DNA of 64,000 bases, taken from contig NC_080417.1 of NCBI RefSeq assembly GCF_029873635.1, positions 34,398,214 to 34,462,213 of the forward strand, read 5' to 3'. Made by a program: the position numbers and the translations under genes. Positions 1 to 11,273 of this stretch are shown here, one piece after another. The first letter of the stretch is position 1. Each line of letters starts with the position of its first letter. The DNA is from Malania oleifera. Lineage: Eukaryota; Streptophyta; Magnoliopsida; Santalales; Ximeniaceae. The notes under the pieces are model-generated. The model was not told the origin of the DNA and searched no databases. It saw only the letters and a program-made list of their open reading frames with translations.

Positions 1-188
1 AAAAGGGAAAAAGAATTTTGTATGCAAATCAAACAAAAGTTTGAATGGGTTGAAGCAAGCACCATGGAGATGGTAAAAGAAATTTTATTCTTTCATTAAT
101 GATCATGGTTTCTCAAAAACCTCTTCGGATGATTGTGTGTTTGTGAAAAAATTTTCGAATGGTACTTATATTATTCTCTTACTTTATG

Positions 189-378
189 TTTTTTTTTTTT
201 TGGATTACACACTGGGTATCCACGCGTCCGTTTTACGGTCCACATGACTGATCCTGCGCTCCTTGAAGTTGACCCCACAACTCCAAAGGGAGGGTAAATT
301 TAGGAGTCCAGGGGCGGAAACGAGTCCAAGAGGGTTTGAACACCTGACCTCGTGAAAGGCACTCTTGCAACCCGCACT
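189..378 (-). mobile_element. tRNA-derived SINE (family 1), inserted in copia RT
   Basis: The stretch interrupts the copia reading and is bounded by near-identical 8-bp duplications, actttatg (181-188) and actctatg (379-386). Read on the minus strand it ends in a poly-A run (T-run at 189-201). Its 3' half shares GTAAAACGGACGCG, TGGATACCC and CACGAGGT with the SINE at 16154-16392, which shows they are one family. The tRNA head is short here and box B is degenerate (GTGTTCAAACCC). Minus-strand orientation follows from the poly-A and the shared 3' tail. Confidence 0.8.
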
Positions 379-1359
379 ACTCTATGTTGATGATATGTTT
401 GTTGTAGGACAAGACTCCTCCAAGATTGACAAGTTGAAGTTAGAGTTGAGCAATTCTTTTGCTACGTAGGACTTGGGACCGGCAAAGCAAATTCTTGGCA
501 TGAGAAATATTCGTGATCGTGAAAATGGGCAAATTTGATTGTCTCAAGAAAGGTACATTGAAAAAGTGCTTGAGAGTTTCAATATGGATAAAGCAAAACC
601 GATTGGTTGCCCACTTGCTAGTCACTTCAAGCTAAAGTCCAATAAGTGAGAAAGACAAGGAAGAGATGAAGAAAATTCCTTATACTTCGGCCATTGGTTC
701 TTTAATGTATATAATGGTTTGTACAAGACTAGATTTAGCTCATGTCGTTAAAGTTGTTAGTTAGTATCTCTCTAATCCGGGAAAGGAGCATTGGTTAGCA
801 GTAAAATGGATTCTTCGATACCTTAGAGGCACTTCGAAGGTGTGTTTGTGCTTTGGAAATAGTAAATCTATGCTCCATGGATTCACAGATGTCGATATGG
901 TTGGTGATGTTGATTCTAGAAAATTTATATCGGGTTATTTGATGACTTTTGTAGGGGGAGCTGTGGCATGACAATCAAAATTACAAAAATGTGTTGCTCT
1001 ATTTACTACAGAAGCCGAGTTTATTTCCATTACCAAAGCTTGCAAAGAATTGCTTTGGTGGAAGAGATTCTTAAAAGAGTTGGCATGGAACAAGAAAGGT
1101 ATGTTCTTTATTGTGATAACCAAAGTACAATTTATTTGAGTAAGAATTCTATCTTCCATTTAAAGTCAAAACATATTGATGTTAGATATCATTGGATTCA
1201 GGATGTGTTAGATAAGAAATTGTTGCAGTTTGATAAAATTCATACTGATGATAATGGTTCGGATATGATGACAAAAGTATTGTTTAAAGACAAGCATGTG
1301 AAGTGTTGAATTTTGGCCGAACTGATAGAGTTGCCCCCATAAGTCGGGAGGGGGATATT

Positions 1360-2047
1360 TGTCATGTGTCCCTCCTTTTATGGGGGACATGCATTTAATA
1401 TGGGTCAATTTTTTAATTGGTGTTTGGCTTCTCAAGAAGCATGCTTGCATGCTTGGTCTCCCACTTAATTCTCCATCAGTTGAGCTTCTCCCAGGCTGTG
1501 CATTAAGCGCACAAAACAGCAGTGGAGCAGCCCCTTCATTCATATATTCCACTCACAGCAGAAAGCCACTTTCTAAATCCCTCCATTCCGAATTTTTCCC
1601 ACACAACACTTCACAACTCCTCACGCCTGCAACAATCCTTTTGCCTGCAGCGGCTCCTCACGCCTGTAGAGCTGCCAGTCTTCTTCTCCAGCAAGCTGCC
1701 GCCCTCTCTCCTGCATTTCGGCTGAGTGTTATTATCAGCTTATTGAAATTTCTCTAGTCATGCTATTTTGGTTGGTTGTTTGGAGTTTTGTTCACAATAT
1801 TTGGTGAGACTTTTTTCATCTTGCTGCATTTGTTATACATTATTGTGTATTTATAAGGCTTGTGCCTTTTGTACCCACTTCATACAATTTTGGTGATAGT
1901 GGATTTGGACCACTGTGCCCCGTGGACGTACCTCAATATTTGAGGGAACCACTTTAAATTTCGTGTGTCTCTTTGTTTATTTTTTATTTGCATTACTCCA
2001 TCGATTTACTTGTGAGAATTGTTCGCATATATAATTTTTTCCCAACA
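1360..2047 (+). repeat. 3' LTR of the copia element
   Basis: The LTR runs from TGTCATGTG just after the purine tract to CCCAACA, giving the usual TG...CA ends and about 688 bp. A 3' target duplication cannot be tested because the left end of the element is outside the window. The right boundary is the less certain one. Confidence 0.7.
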
Positions 2048-2065
2048 TTAAGACGGCTGTAATGG

Positions 2066-2275
2066 GTGTGCTGGGCAAGAACTCTGCAAAAACTGGCCAC
2101 TGAAAAGAATTTAGAGGAGTTGAGATCCGAGGAGCACAAGTCTGGATTGCTTCTTCTAATCGGAACTTTATTAATCAATTCAAAAGCTCCAGCACTTGAT
2201 CTGTCTCCTTTCCTCTGTAAATTGTCGGCAAGAGTTCAATCCAGTCTTCCTGTCTATTTCGGACTTCTTTCCTGA
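2066..2275 (+). other. Unrecognised exon-like open frame next to the copia LTR
   Basis: An open frame of about 69 codons begins just downstream of the copia LTR and ends in a stop after SLPVYFGLLS. Its composition looks protein-like (LATEKNLEELRSEEHKSG, then LLLLIGTLLINSKAPALDLS), with mixed charged and hydrophobic residues rather than the low-complexity shadows seen elsewhere. It has no ATG start and no clear splice signals. I do not recognise the protein. It may be a fragment of a host exon that the retroelement landed in or beside, or simply a chance open frame. Confidence 0.25.
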
Positions 2276-3724
2276 CTTTCACGGCTATCTCCTTGCTTTT
2301 ATCTATGCTTTTTCCACAATTTAGCCTTAATTTCAGTTATTTGCAAGTTTTACTCGTTTGCTTGTAGGGTGATGGTGGTTTTTAGATTGGGAAGTGTTCT
2401 ATTGTATTTTCATTGATGTGGGAGGTTATTTTATCCTTGCTTTTTTTGTAAGTTTGTTTGGAGTTTCCAAGTATCTTACTTGACTTCTCCTTTGGTAATG
2501 ATATTACCTTTTCAAAAAAACAAAAAACAAAAACAAAAACATTATCTGTATCTTGACCATTGCCTGCTGCTTCCCGTCCATATATATATATATATATATT
2601 CCCATATATGAATGCATGCATGAAATCTAGAACTGTAGAAGCTATAGGGCATGCATATGAGATTTCTTTTTCTTTTTCTTTTTTTGCTCTAAGTTCTGAA
2701 AATAAAGCCATTTTTTTGTTTAACGGTAAAAGATAAAGCAATTTACCGAGCAGCAGTGTGGGGGATTAATATTAATCCATGCATCCCTCTCTCCCTCCAT
2801 CCTCCTTCGCTTTTTGACTTTTAATTTAAATGCACTTCCTTTGCTTTTGCCGCGGCCTGGGAATACTTAGGACGTAGAGAGCTAGCTCCCACACACTGCA
2901 ATAATTAATTCAACAAATTAATATATGTGCTTTTGGAAATCTGTAAAAGGGAGGAAGAGAAGAATTGCAGAAACTGTGGAACAAAATGGAGCCCATATGT
3001 TATCCATATTAATATCCTCTCAATTATTTAAATGGTATCAATGGACCTGTTTGCAAATTAATTAAGTGAATGATGTATGCATGAGTATTTTATTGGTTAT
3101 TATGTAAGTTCTAAGTGTCTTTTTATTTTCATGGTATTCCTCCACCATAAGTGAGGATTATAAATAAACTTAGGACTAGACCGTTATGTGGGTGACTTTC
3201 GGCTCTTTTAAAAAAAAAAAGAGAATTATTTGATTCCAATAAGATATATATCCACTATTTTGAATTTTCCCATAATTTTTATGAAGCCCATTTAATATAA
3301 TAATATTTTTGTTCTCCTTTCGGGCTTAGACCCGATTTGGAACTCAGAAAATGTTATAGAAAGGAAAAGAAAATATCATGTAATCCTCATTTTTATTTTT
3401 GATTATCAAAGGAAAAAAAAAAAGTATACTAAATTTATAAACAAAAATTTGATCTTACACATCATTAGTATTTAGTTTTTTCTAATTTTTAGTCATATTA
3501 AAACATACTTTTATTTTTGATAGTTTTTATTAGAGAAGAAAAACATAAGGAAAAATGAGTTTTCTCCTCATTTTCCTTAATTTCCTTTTTCCATATAAAA
3601 TCCTTGAACCAAAGAGACCCTTAGGAAAAGTTAAAACCTGTTTACTAAGGTCTCAACAAAAAAAATAAAAAATAAAAAAATAAAAGAATAATGGATGAGA
3701 AGGAAAAATTAAAACTTGTTTATT
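2276..3724. other. AT-rich intergenic DNA
   Basis: No convincing coding sequence was seen on either strand. The stretch holds an A-rich run at about 2514-2540, a (TA)n microsatellite at 2581-2599 and a low-complexity dispersed repeat at about 3325-3630, which is listed separately. A TATA-like or promoter role cannot be supported. Confidence 0.5.
3325..3630. repeat. MITE-like dispersed repeat, copy 1
   Basis: This AT-rich block resembles 37420-37720: both hold a TTTGATTATCAA stretch, AACAAAAATTTGAT with T/C then TTRCACAT, a degenerate TTTTTAATCAT-like stretch, and matching TTTTCCT...AAATCCTT ends. The outer parts are roughly inverted (AAAATGT/GAAAAGGA against TTTCCTTTTTCC), as expected for a small non-autonomous DNA element. 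Ends and target duplication are not resolved. Confidence 0.45.
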
Positions 3725-3729
3725 TTCTC

Positions 3730-3829
3730 CCTTGAGGCATTACACTGATGAATTACCAGGAATGTATCGATGGGCGAGCGGCTTTTACCCCCTGGATTTG
3801 GTACCGCACTGGAGTCCCCGGATTATAAG
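3730..3829 (+). mobile_element. SINE (family 2), 5'-truncated copy
   Basis: The text CCTTGAGGCATTAC, GAATTACCAGG, GGGCGAGCGGCTTTTACCCC and GAGTCCCCGGATTAT matches the 3' body of the SINE at 38350-38576, but the tRNA-like head with boxes A and B is missing. A truncated, diverged copy is the simplest reading. Confidence 0.7.
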
Positions 3830-5681
3830 AGCTTCATCTATTCTTGATCCAAATACAACGTTAGCTAGCCGAGCAAAAAATAAATAAAAAAATTTGAACT
3901 GAAGAAATTTCTTTAATTTTTTTATGATCAAACTCCAAATGAATGCAATAGATTAAAGCAAATTAATTAACAAGCAATACAAAATTATAACAAAAAGAAA
4001 ACGCCCAAATTTATGTACATGGTGCATCAATATTTGGAACCCTACCCCTATAGAAGAGGAAGGCAAGAATTTCGTTCACTATAAATTAAAAAAAAATACG
4101 ATAAAGATCATAGTCACTTAACATTCAAATCCTAATAACTTGTGCTTGTGTGAAAGAAAAGAGTGTCAAAATATTTCATACGCATGACAAATTTATGTCT
4201 GACCATAAAATACACAGGCCAATCGCCATGATGCATATATAAAAAACAAAAATAAAGGGAAGACTTCAAATAATCACAAAACAAACTCATACAAAAGATT
4301 TTAAGACATTTCGTTACTAGACACTACTTTAATTTCAGAATTAATTGTGTATCATGTATGCCTTTTTAACCTTCCTCTGAATTTAAAATTTACTGGTTTG
4401 TAATAGGCCGATGCGGATACATACCAACATATAAAAGTGTGTATCATAGAATACTCCTAGATTTTATAACACTAAATTAAAGGGCATGTTTGGTTGTGGA
4501 TCATTTCACAATTTCAATTAATTATAAAAATGACATCTTATCTTTAAATTTTTCAAGATTTATATAGAAAAATTTTAAAAGATAATAAAAATATATTTTA
4601 CAAATTTTTAATTATAGAAAATTTTAAAGCTAATACAATGTGATGAAATTTTGTAATTATTTCAAAAATTAAAGATGAAAAATAAAACTGTTTTTTAGTA
4701 AGTATTAAATACTAATTATAAGGCCTAAAGAACTCTAGACAGAAGTTCCAAGCAAAAGTCTTCAAAGTATCTCATAAAAATTATAAATACAAGATGAATA
4801 ATTGAAATTGACCATTCAAAGTAGTTATTTTATTTTCATGAATTGGTTAAATAATGTAGTAAGATTGCAAATCGTTTAGATAAATGAAGCAACTGATTCA
4901 TAAATCAATTGTCTAATTTACAAAAAACAAGTAGTTTATGCTTTTTTATTTCTCGACAATAGTTTAAACTTTCATGCATGTGCGCACACACACAGATGTA
5001 GAAAAGATCATATCAGTGCAATTAACTGTCCTATATAATTGATAATGCCATATATACATATACAAAATTTGACCACTATAGCGTGCACAAAGTAGAAATT
5101 GCACTCCAAAATTTATGTCCATGCCTAATATTAGAAATATAAATCTGAAATCCAGAAGTGATCGAATCGTCTAGCTTGTGGTTTAGCTCATGTTTCATCA
5201 ACGATGGTGATTTGCTTCTTCTTCTTCTTCTTTAGAAAAATCCAAAATCCAGAATTACATGATATTCTGGATTTGCTTCTTCTTCTTCTTCTTCTTCTTC
5301 TTCTTCTTCAGTAGAATTCATTTTTTATCACCTAATACACCGATCTCCTTAATGTATCTTTGTTTGTTGTCTAGAAATAAGACATACGGGTGGACCTCTC
5401 ACTTGCCTTCAATTATTGTGTAAGAGTAAAATCTCATTTGTCACATGTCTCATGTCTAAATAATTAATAAGCTTATGGACAACATGGAGGGATAAGTTTA
5501 GTTTATAATTTCTCAAAGTAGAAAGCTCCCATAAAGAATAAATAATAATAAAAAAATATGAGGCCAATAATTTTTCCTTATGATATGTCCTAAATATATC
5601 AGCTTATAAAAGGAAGTCAAAACCATCAATCATTACCCAAGTCAAATGTTTTGGCAGAAGCAATTAGCTTTAACCTAATAA
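3830..5681. other. AT-rich intergenic DNA
   Basis: There is no supported gene. A region near 4480-4740 has the flavour of a MITE (GGGCATGTTTGGTTGTGGATC at its left side) but I could not match a right-hand inverted end. A trinucleotide repeat lies at 5215-5309 and is listed separately. Confidence 0.5.
5215..5309. repeat. (CTT)n blocks flanking a short palindrome
   Basis: Two (CTT)n runs, at about 5215-5233 and 5275-5309, flank an imperfect palindrome at about 5244-5274 whose arms are AAATCCAGAAT and ATTCTGGATTT. The arrangement could come from a duplication of the microsatellite or a small hairpin insertion. Confidence 0.8.
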
Positions 5682-7539
5682 TGAAGGGAGAGATCCACGC
5701 TGGCGTCTTAAACCTCTGGAGCGATCCACGCCCCCATGTTATAATGTTGGATCACCGCAAGGGTCAAACCTCGCCACTATAAAGAAGGGTAACGCAAACA
5801 AGCATAGGTAACTCACTCTTAACTCAACCTTACTGTTGCGTTCAACCTCTTTGAAGCATTCCCTTACTTAGGCATCAGAGTATTCCCTTGGAGTACACCC
5901 CGGGTCCTCCAAGCCTGCTTTGTTTTCATCATTTTCAGGTCATCGGAAGTCAGAGAGCAACTTCGTAGGTCGTCACTATTTTTATCTAGCAACAATTGGT
6001 GTCGTCTGTGGGAAGCGCTTCTGAAAGGTGCTCATTTTGCTTCTAACCTCCGATTCTCGAATAATGACAACAACCCACGGCTTAAGCTCTGGCCCTGCTG
6101 CTGGTAAAGAATCACCCAAGTCTGTTTACTCCAAGCCTGGAAATCGTTCGGGGGTCACTAGGGAGGAATTTCTCACATTCCAAAGGAGAATGGAAGCCTC
6201 CAAGAAGAAGATGGAGGATATGTTCAACCTACTCTTGTAGCAAAAGGGTCAGGAAGAAAATGTCCTCTGCCAACAACAGGTTAGCCCCAACTCACCCAAG
6301 AAAGCAGAGAACCCAAAGGAGAGTGAGGGAAAAACTAACCTCACTAAAAAGGTGGAAGACACGAACAGCGTAGGAGTCAACGAGTAAAGATCAAATGAGT
6401 TAGAGGAGAGGATAAAAAAGATAGATCAAATAGAGAAAATGATGAAAGAGGGTCGAACCAACCCCTCTTACGAGGAAACCTGTATTGACCTCATTTTTCA
6501 TGCCATTTTTTTTCCCTTAATAATAATGCTAACTGGTAAGAAACCCGTCCTCTAGTATCCTACAACGTAATCATATACCTAGGTAGCGAAAAAACATAAA
6601 GTGAACAATCAGAAACACAATAGTAGAATTTCTCAATACTTATAGACATCACTCTAGTTTTAGATACTAGATCCTCTAGGATCTATACAACATACATATC
6701 TCCCAAAATAACTTACCCTATAGACAGGGCAATACTAATAACTCCTCTATCTACGAGCCTGTTTTGCTCCTTCAATTAGATCACCTGAAAAATATTAAAT
6801 CACTAGGATGAGAAAACGTTCAGTAAGACGAAACATGCTATTACTAGTGTGTGGCATAAGAGTTTCTGCAAAGTATACAAATACTATAAACCTGATCTAT
6901 TTCTAGAAGTACTCACATCTTAAAGGAAAGCATAAATCTCTCAAATTTTCAATCCTTATAGCAATTATATTGGAAATTTGAAAAGAAAGAAACTCGAGAA
7001 CATTTTAAGAAAAATCCTCTGAGGCTTGTATAGTATTGAATAAAATTCTACAAGTTATTTTTCACTAATCAAAATGTGTTTTGTTTTCTGTAATTTATCT
7101 TGGGAGGAATTTGTTCTATTGTTCTCTAAGTTGGAATTGTAATTATGTTTCTTCTGTTGCTCCCTAATCTAAGATTATGATTTTCTTCTCTGTTTTCTCT
7201 TTTGGTTATCAAGCGGCTTGCTTATTTAATTAGTTTTCTTTGAATTTGTAGTTAATAAAATTTTTCTTTTACCCTTAAAATAAAAAAATAAATTAAGTGA
7301 ATAAATGTGACCAAACATAATTAACATATATATAATTAAGTTACTATAAAGGTTTAATAGTAATGTAGAAATTTTTATGAGACATTTTATATATAAGTAA
7401 GCGTTCCCTTACTTATGCATCACAGTGACCCCCCAGAGTACACCTCGCTTCCTCCAAACCTACTTTGTTTTCATCTTTTTCAGGTCATCGGAAGTCGGAA
7501 AGCAACGTCGTAGGTCATATCCATTTTTATCCCGCAACA
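5682..7539 (+). mobile_element. Ty3/gypsy (Tat/Ogre-like) remnant
   Basis: A 5' LTR of about 313 bp ends in CTAGCAACA at 5994 and is followed at once by TTGGTGTCGTCTGTGGGAA, which is very close to the primer-binding stretch typical of Tat/Ogre/Retand elements (ATTGGCGCCGTCTGTGGGAA). A short gag start (MTTTHGLSSGPAAGKESPKS, from the ATG at 6064) follows. The right part of a second LTR, matching 5858-5994, lies at 7402-7539. Almost the whole internal coding region is gone, and part of a different gypsy LTR occupies 6481 onward. It is an old, heavily reduced fossil. The LTR start at 5682 is tentative, since no target duplication was found. Confidence 0.7.
6481..6900 (-). repeat. Partial gypsy LTR, inserted in the Tat-like remnant
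   Basis: The stretch starts TGTATTGACCTC and then follows the left part of the solo LTR at 8269-10405: a CTCCTCTATCTACGAGCCTG-like segment, the CACCTGAAAAAT acceptor-like string and TGCTATTACTAGTGTGTG occur in the same order and spacing as at 8480-8600. It stops part way, so only the end of an LTR (minus orientation) remains. The right limit is approximate. Confidence 0.65.
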
Positions 7540-7780
7540 CCTTACAATATACATGTGTGCTTATATACAATAATATAATTTCACACTATATAGTTATTAC
7601 TTTATTTGAGAAAAGAAAAAAAAAAAAAGAAGGAAATTAATTTTTCATTTCTTTTTTGTTCTATATCAATTATTATTAAAAATGAAAATTAATTTTGATG
7701 TACTAATTAATCATTAAGAATAAAAATCAAACATTAATAACATGTAAAAATTAAAATTTAATTTATTGATTTTTTGTATG

Positions 7781-7995
7781 TTTTTTTTTTTTAATAACCC
7801 GAAAACTTCAAGTACCATTGCGTTACTTTGAAGACTATGGTGCGACACCAAACTCGAGGGGTGAAAGTCGCCCACCAATTGACACACCATTGGTAATTCA
7901 CCGGGGTAAACTTTCAAGGGAAAATCAAATCTGTGATTTTGGGGTCACCAAAGTTACAAGTCACCTTTACCACTTGAGCCAACCTAACTAAGCGA
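7781..7995 (-). mobile_element. SINE (family 2), nearly full-length copy
   Basis: Read on the minus strand it starts GGTTGGCTCAAGTGGTAAAG (box A-like), continues GACTTGTAACTTTGGTGACC, carries a degenerate box B at 7919-7933, then GAATTACCAATGGTGTG and GGGCGACTTTCACCCC, and ends in a poly-A run (T-run at 7781-7792). The same order is seen at 38350-38576. The target duplication is unclear, which fits an older copy. Confidence 0.8.
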
Positions 7996-8268
7996 TTTGT
8001 AGCAACATAAAAAAATTGATTCATTCATATATGTATATATATAATTTTCTTTTTCTTAATATTTTCCATAGAAGTTTCATATTATGACTTAGACAAGGTA
8101 GAAAGATTATATGTAGAGACCCAAAAAATAAAAATGATAAGGAAAATAGAAGAAAAGAGGAAAATGGTTTGGTGAGGACAAAATCGACGACAATTTTCTG
8201 GAGTGCTAAGAAAACCGTCGACGGTTATATTTTTACCGCGGCCAAGTTAAGGGTAAGTAGTGAAAACT

Positions 8269-8767
8269 TGTAACGACCTCCAAATTCTAATCTTTTTTTT
8301 TATATGTATACAATAAACATTCCTACGCAACGGAAACATATATCATGAAACCATTTATACATAAACTGTACAATACCAGATTCTAGAATATATAGACCAT
8401 ATACAAAAATGCCACTTCAGTATTATCTATCCCAAAAACATACACATCTCTACCAAAAACTCACCCTATAACCAGGGTGACCAAACACTCTCTCTATCCG
8501 CGAGCCTGATCTGCTTGCCTATCTAGCTCACCTGAAAAATGTGAGAATAAAGGGGTGAGTCGACGCTAAGTAAGTGGAAATATGCTATTACTAGTGTGTG
8601 ACAACTAAGTTAAGGATACTTTTAAAATAATGACTGAACTGTAATGCAATAAATCATCTATAAATCATATCTTTCAAGCATATCTTTCTTTCTTTATTTA
8701 AAACATATTGTATCATCTGTTTTCTACTTTTCATACTGGTAATATCATACTATACTGTAAAACTGTA

Positions 8768-8802
<35 letters not shown>

Positions 8803-10405
8803 CTGTGCTTTTATCCCTAGGATTCTGTACGTCATGATTTGACTCCTCATGACAGGGTTGTGCGATCCGTAGGCGGGACTCTATCTGGTCGGCCCTCCAG
8901 ATAGGTCATTATACTCTACACTACCTCAGTCCAACCAAATTGCATCCTCCCCTAAGCTCGGGACTAGCTACTACCTCGTCAAACCGGCCTCCTCAACCCA
9001 GTGTACTGGGGAGCTGCATACTCTCCGAACACGGCTGACAGTACCCACATACAATCTGAGCTATGTGGTTGCACTCTATCTGTATCTAGCAATGGTACCG
9101 TGCTCTGTAATCTGTATCTGTTTGTGTAACTTTCCTCAGGGATCTGATACTGTATACATATATATATACTCTTTTACTGTTTTCATCGTGTTTCCAAAAT
9201 TACCATAACTCTGTCTTTCTGTACTGTAAACACTATATCTGTAGCATCTTGATGCTACCTCTGTATATCTATCTGTGTATTCTGTATATATACTCTATCT
9301 GTGTTCTTTATGTTTTGGTAATAGGAAAAACATGGCATGTTAAACTCTGTATTTACTGTTCTGTATAAGCTGTGATATAAATACTGTTCTGAATAACACT
9401 GTATACATGTATATGTATGTATATTTCTCTGTGAATATAAATCTATATCTGTATATTCTGTGTAAGTCCACATACTGAAAAAAAGCTTTATAAACTGCAT
9501 ATACTGTTATTAACTATGTACTCAGCATAGTATGATACATCACAAAACTATATAAATTCTTTATCTCATGAAAATCTACTCAGGCCACACAAGCATTTAA
9601 TTCATATTCTGTATAAACTAAATAATAATCTGGTATGAATCTATGTCTATAAAATCTCTGAATACTTTATAAAAATTCCTAGCATAGCATATTTCCCTTA
9701 CCTCAACTTTGAAAAGCCCCTATAAAAATCTGGTTGTATACCCGCAGGATTCCTAACCCGACATCCTGAAAACGCAATCCTCCAGAACAAAACATCAGTA
9801 TTTCCTAGTCTACATCATTTTCTATAACTGTCAGGGAGTAAAAAACTCAATAAAAGACCTTACTCAGAATCTGGGATGAAATCCAATTTCGTTTTCTCGA
9901 TGATCTGCTCCGGCAGATTTGTGGAGAACTCCACCAGGAGCGTCGTGGTAGCTTCGGATCGTTGATCCGGCGACTGGTGGGGCCAAAAATGAAGAGAGAA
10001 GGGAGAGAGAGTCGTAGAGAGAGAGAGAGAGAGAGAGAGAGCTCGGAGGAAAATGATAAATATCCTGGATTTCAACTATTTATAGAACAGGGGATTTCGT
10101 CGACGAGTCCTTCACAGATTTCGTCGACGAGACCCTGTATTTATCGATGAAATTCAGGCTACCTCAGAACCCCTCTCGGTATTTTCTCGTCGACGAAGCT
10201 CTGTGTTCGTCGACGAAATTTATAAACCACTCGTCGACGAATCCCTGTATTCGTTGACGAGTCCTTGTAATTTCTTGAATTTCTTGAATTTCTTTTATTC
10301 TCCAAAATGTAATGTCGTCGACGAAATCTACAGTCTCCTTCTGTTTATGTATCTATTTTCCTCTCTCTTTAATATTTGAATATGGATATTTTCTGGGTCG
10401 TTACA
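8269..10405 (-). mobile_element. Nested solo Ty3/gypsy LTR
   Basis: The stretch runs TGTAACGACCTCC ... GGGTCGTTACA and is flanked by exact AAACT duplications (8264-8268 and 10406-10410). Read on the minus strand it has the standard order of this LTR type: TGTAACGACCC end, a palindrome array (10324 down to 10097), a TATA box CTATAAATAG (about 10083-10074), CT-rich leader, AG|GTAAGG (donor-like, near 9701), and CATTTTTCAG|GTG (acceptor-like, near 8532). It is about 2.14 kb long with no coding region. A (TA)n microsatellite lies at 8771-8800 and a (GA)n at 10016-10041. Confidence 0.9.
10097..10324 (-). promoter_or_regulatory. Phased TCGTCGACGA palindrome array upstream of LTR TATA box
   Basis: Six exact TCGTCGACGA palindromes start at 10097, 10121, 10187, 10207, 10231 and 10315, and two degenerate ones at 10141 and 10251. 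Steps are 24, 20, 46, 20, 24, 20 and 64 bp. The array lies directly upstream (on the minus strand) of CTATAAATAG. The spacing closely matches the arrays at 29038-29202, 32765-32950 and 61036-61199. The function is unknown; a repeated binding site for a dimeric factor is the natural guess. Confidence 0.75.
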
Positions 10406-11232
10406 AAACTGGTTTGGCTAAAGATAAAACCGGCGACGATTTTCTAGGAGCCTAAGAAAACCGTCGACGGTTTTTCTCTGGGAGAGAATAGTATATATGG
10501 GCTGCATGTCATTTTCTTTGAAAATTACAAAACTTCCTCTCTCTTTCTCTCTCTCTTCATTTTCTCACTCTAAACTCGCCCCATTGACGATCAGACTCCG
10601 TATTTAAGGCTTAGCGGCAATCCTCATCAATTTGATGGGAACAAAATTATGTTTTAATGATCCCAAATACCACTCCAAAGTTGAGATAAGGGTGTTAAAT
10701 GTCGGTATTTGATTTATTAAATGAAGGATGTGGGTTTAGAGATATTCAAATGATTATAATTGTGGGGGTTAAAGTTGATTGAACGGGGAAAAATGTAAAT
10801 TTCAGGATTTTGGTGCGGATGCCGCAGGCACGGGTTTAGAGTCCCTGCGGGCGTTTCCTCAGGGAATGAGCTAAGAATAATAAATAGTTGGTTGTTTGAT
10901 GTTTCATTAATTAAATGGAGTATGTGGGTTCGAGAAAATGTGAATGTGATATTATTCTGGAGGATACATAATTTCAGGGTTTTTGAGTTCTGAACGTTGC
11001 GGGCGTGAGTATAAAATTTTAGCAGACCTCTTGAGAATCTGGTAAGGGGAATAAGTTAAGCTAGATAAATTCAGAAATTTTATCAATTAAAGTACAACAT
11101 GTGTTTATGAGATTTTAACATATGATTTACTGAATATTATAGAATATAAATTTAGAGTATGAAATTTGGATTTTACATCTGTTGTATATTTATGAAAATT
11201 CAAAAATTTGGGTTACAGGAAAGTTTTACAAA

Positions 11233-11273
<41 letters not shown>

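Larger units (their letters stand above)
1..2047 (+). mobile_element. Ty1/copia element, 3' part (RT, RNase H, 3' LTR)
   Basis: The translation carries copia-type reverse transcriptase and RNase H landmarks: SLNGLKQAPWRW near 40-90, LYVDDMFVVG near 383-410, the GSLMY-like and YLRG stretches near 690-840, and a TTEAEF/ACKELLWW-like RNase H region near 1000-1060. A purine-rich tract (gggaggggga) at about 1346-1355 precedes an LTR that starts TGTCATGTG. The 5' half lies outside the window. The element is an old, broken fossil with several breaks, and a SINE sits inside the reverse transcriptase region. The Tork/SIRE-like placement is an inference from the motif spelling. Confidence 0.9.

Noticed and set aside
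10097-10324. Regularly spaced palindromes resembling a CRISPR array
   Set aside because: The repeats are only 10 bp, the spacers are 10-15 bp and the array lies in a plant LTR promoter; there are no cas genes and the setting is eukaryotic.
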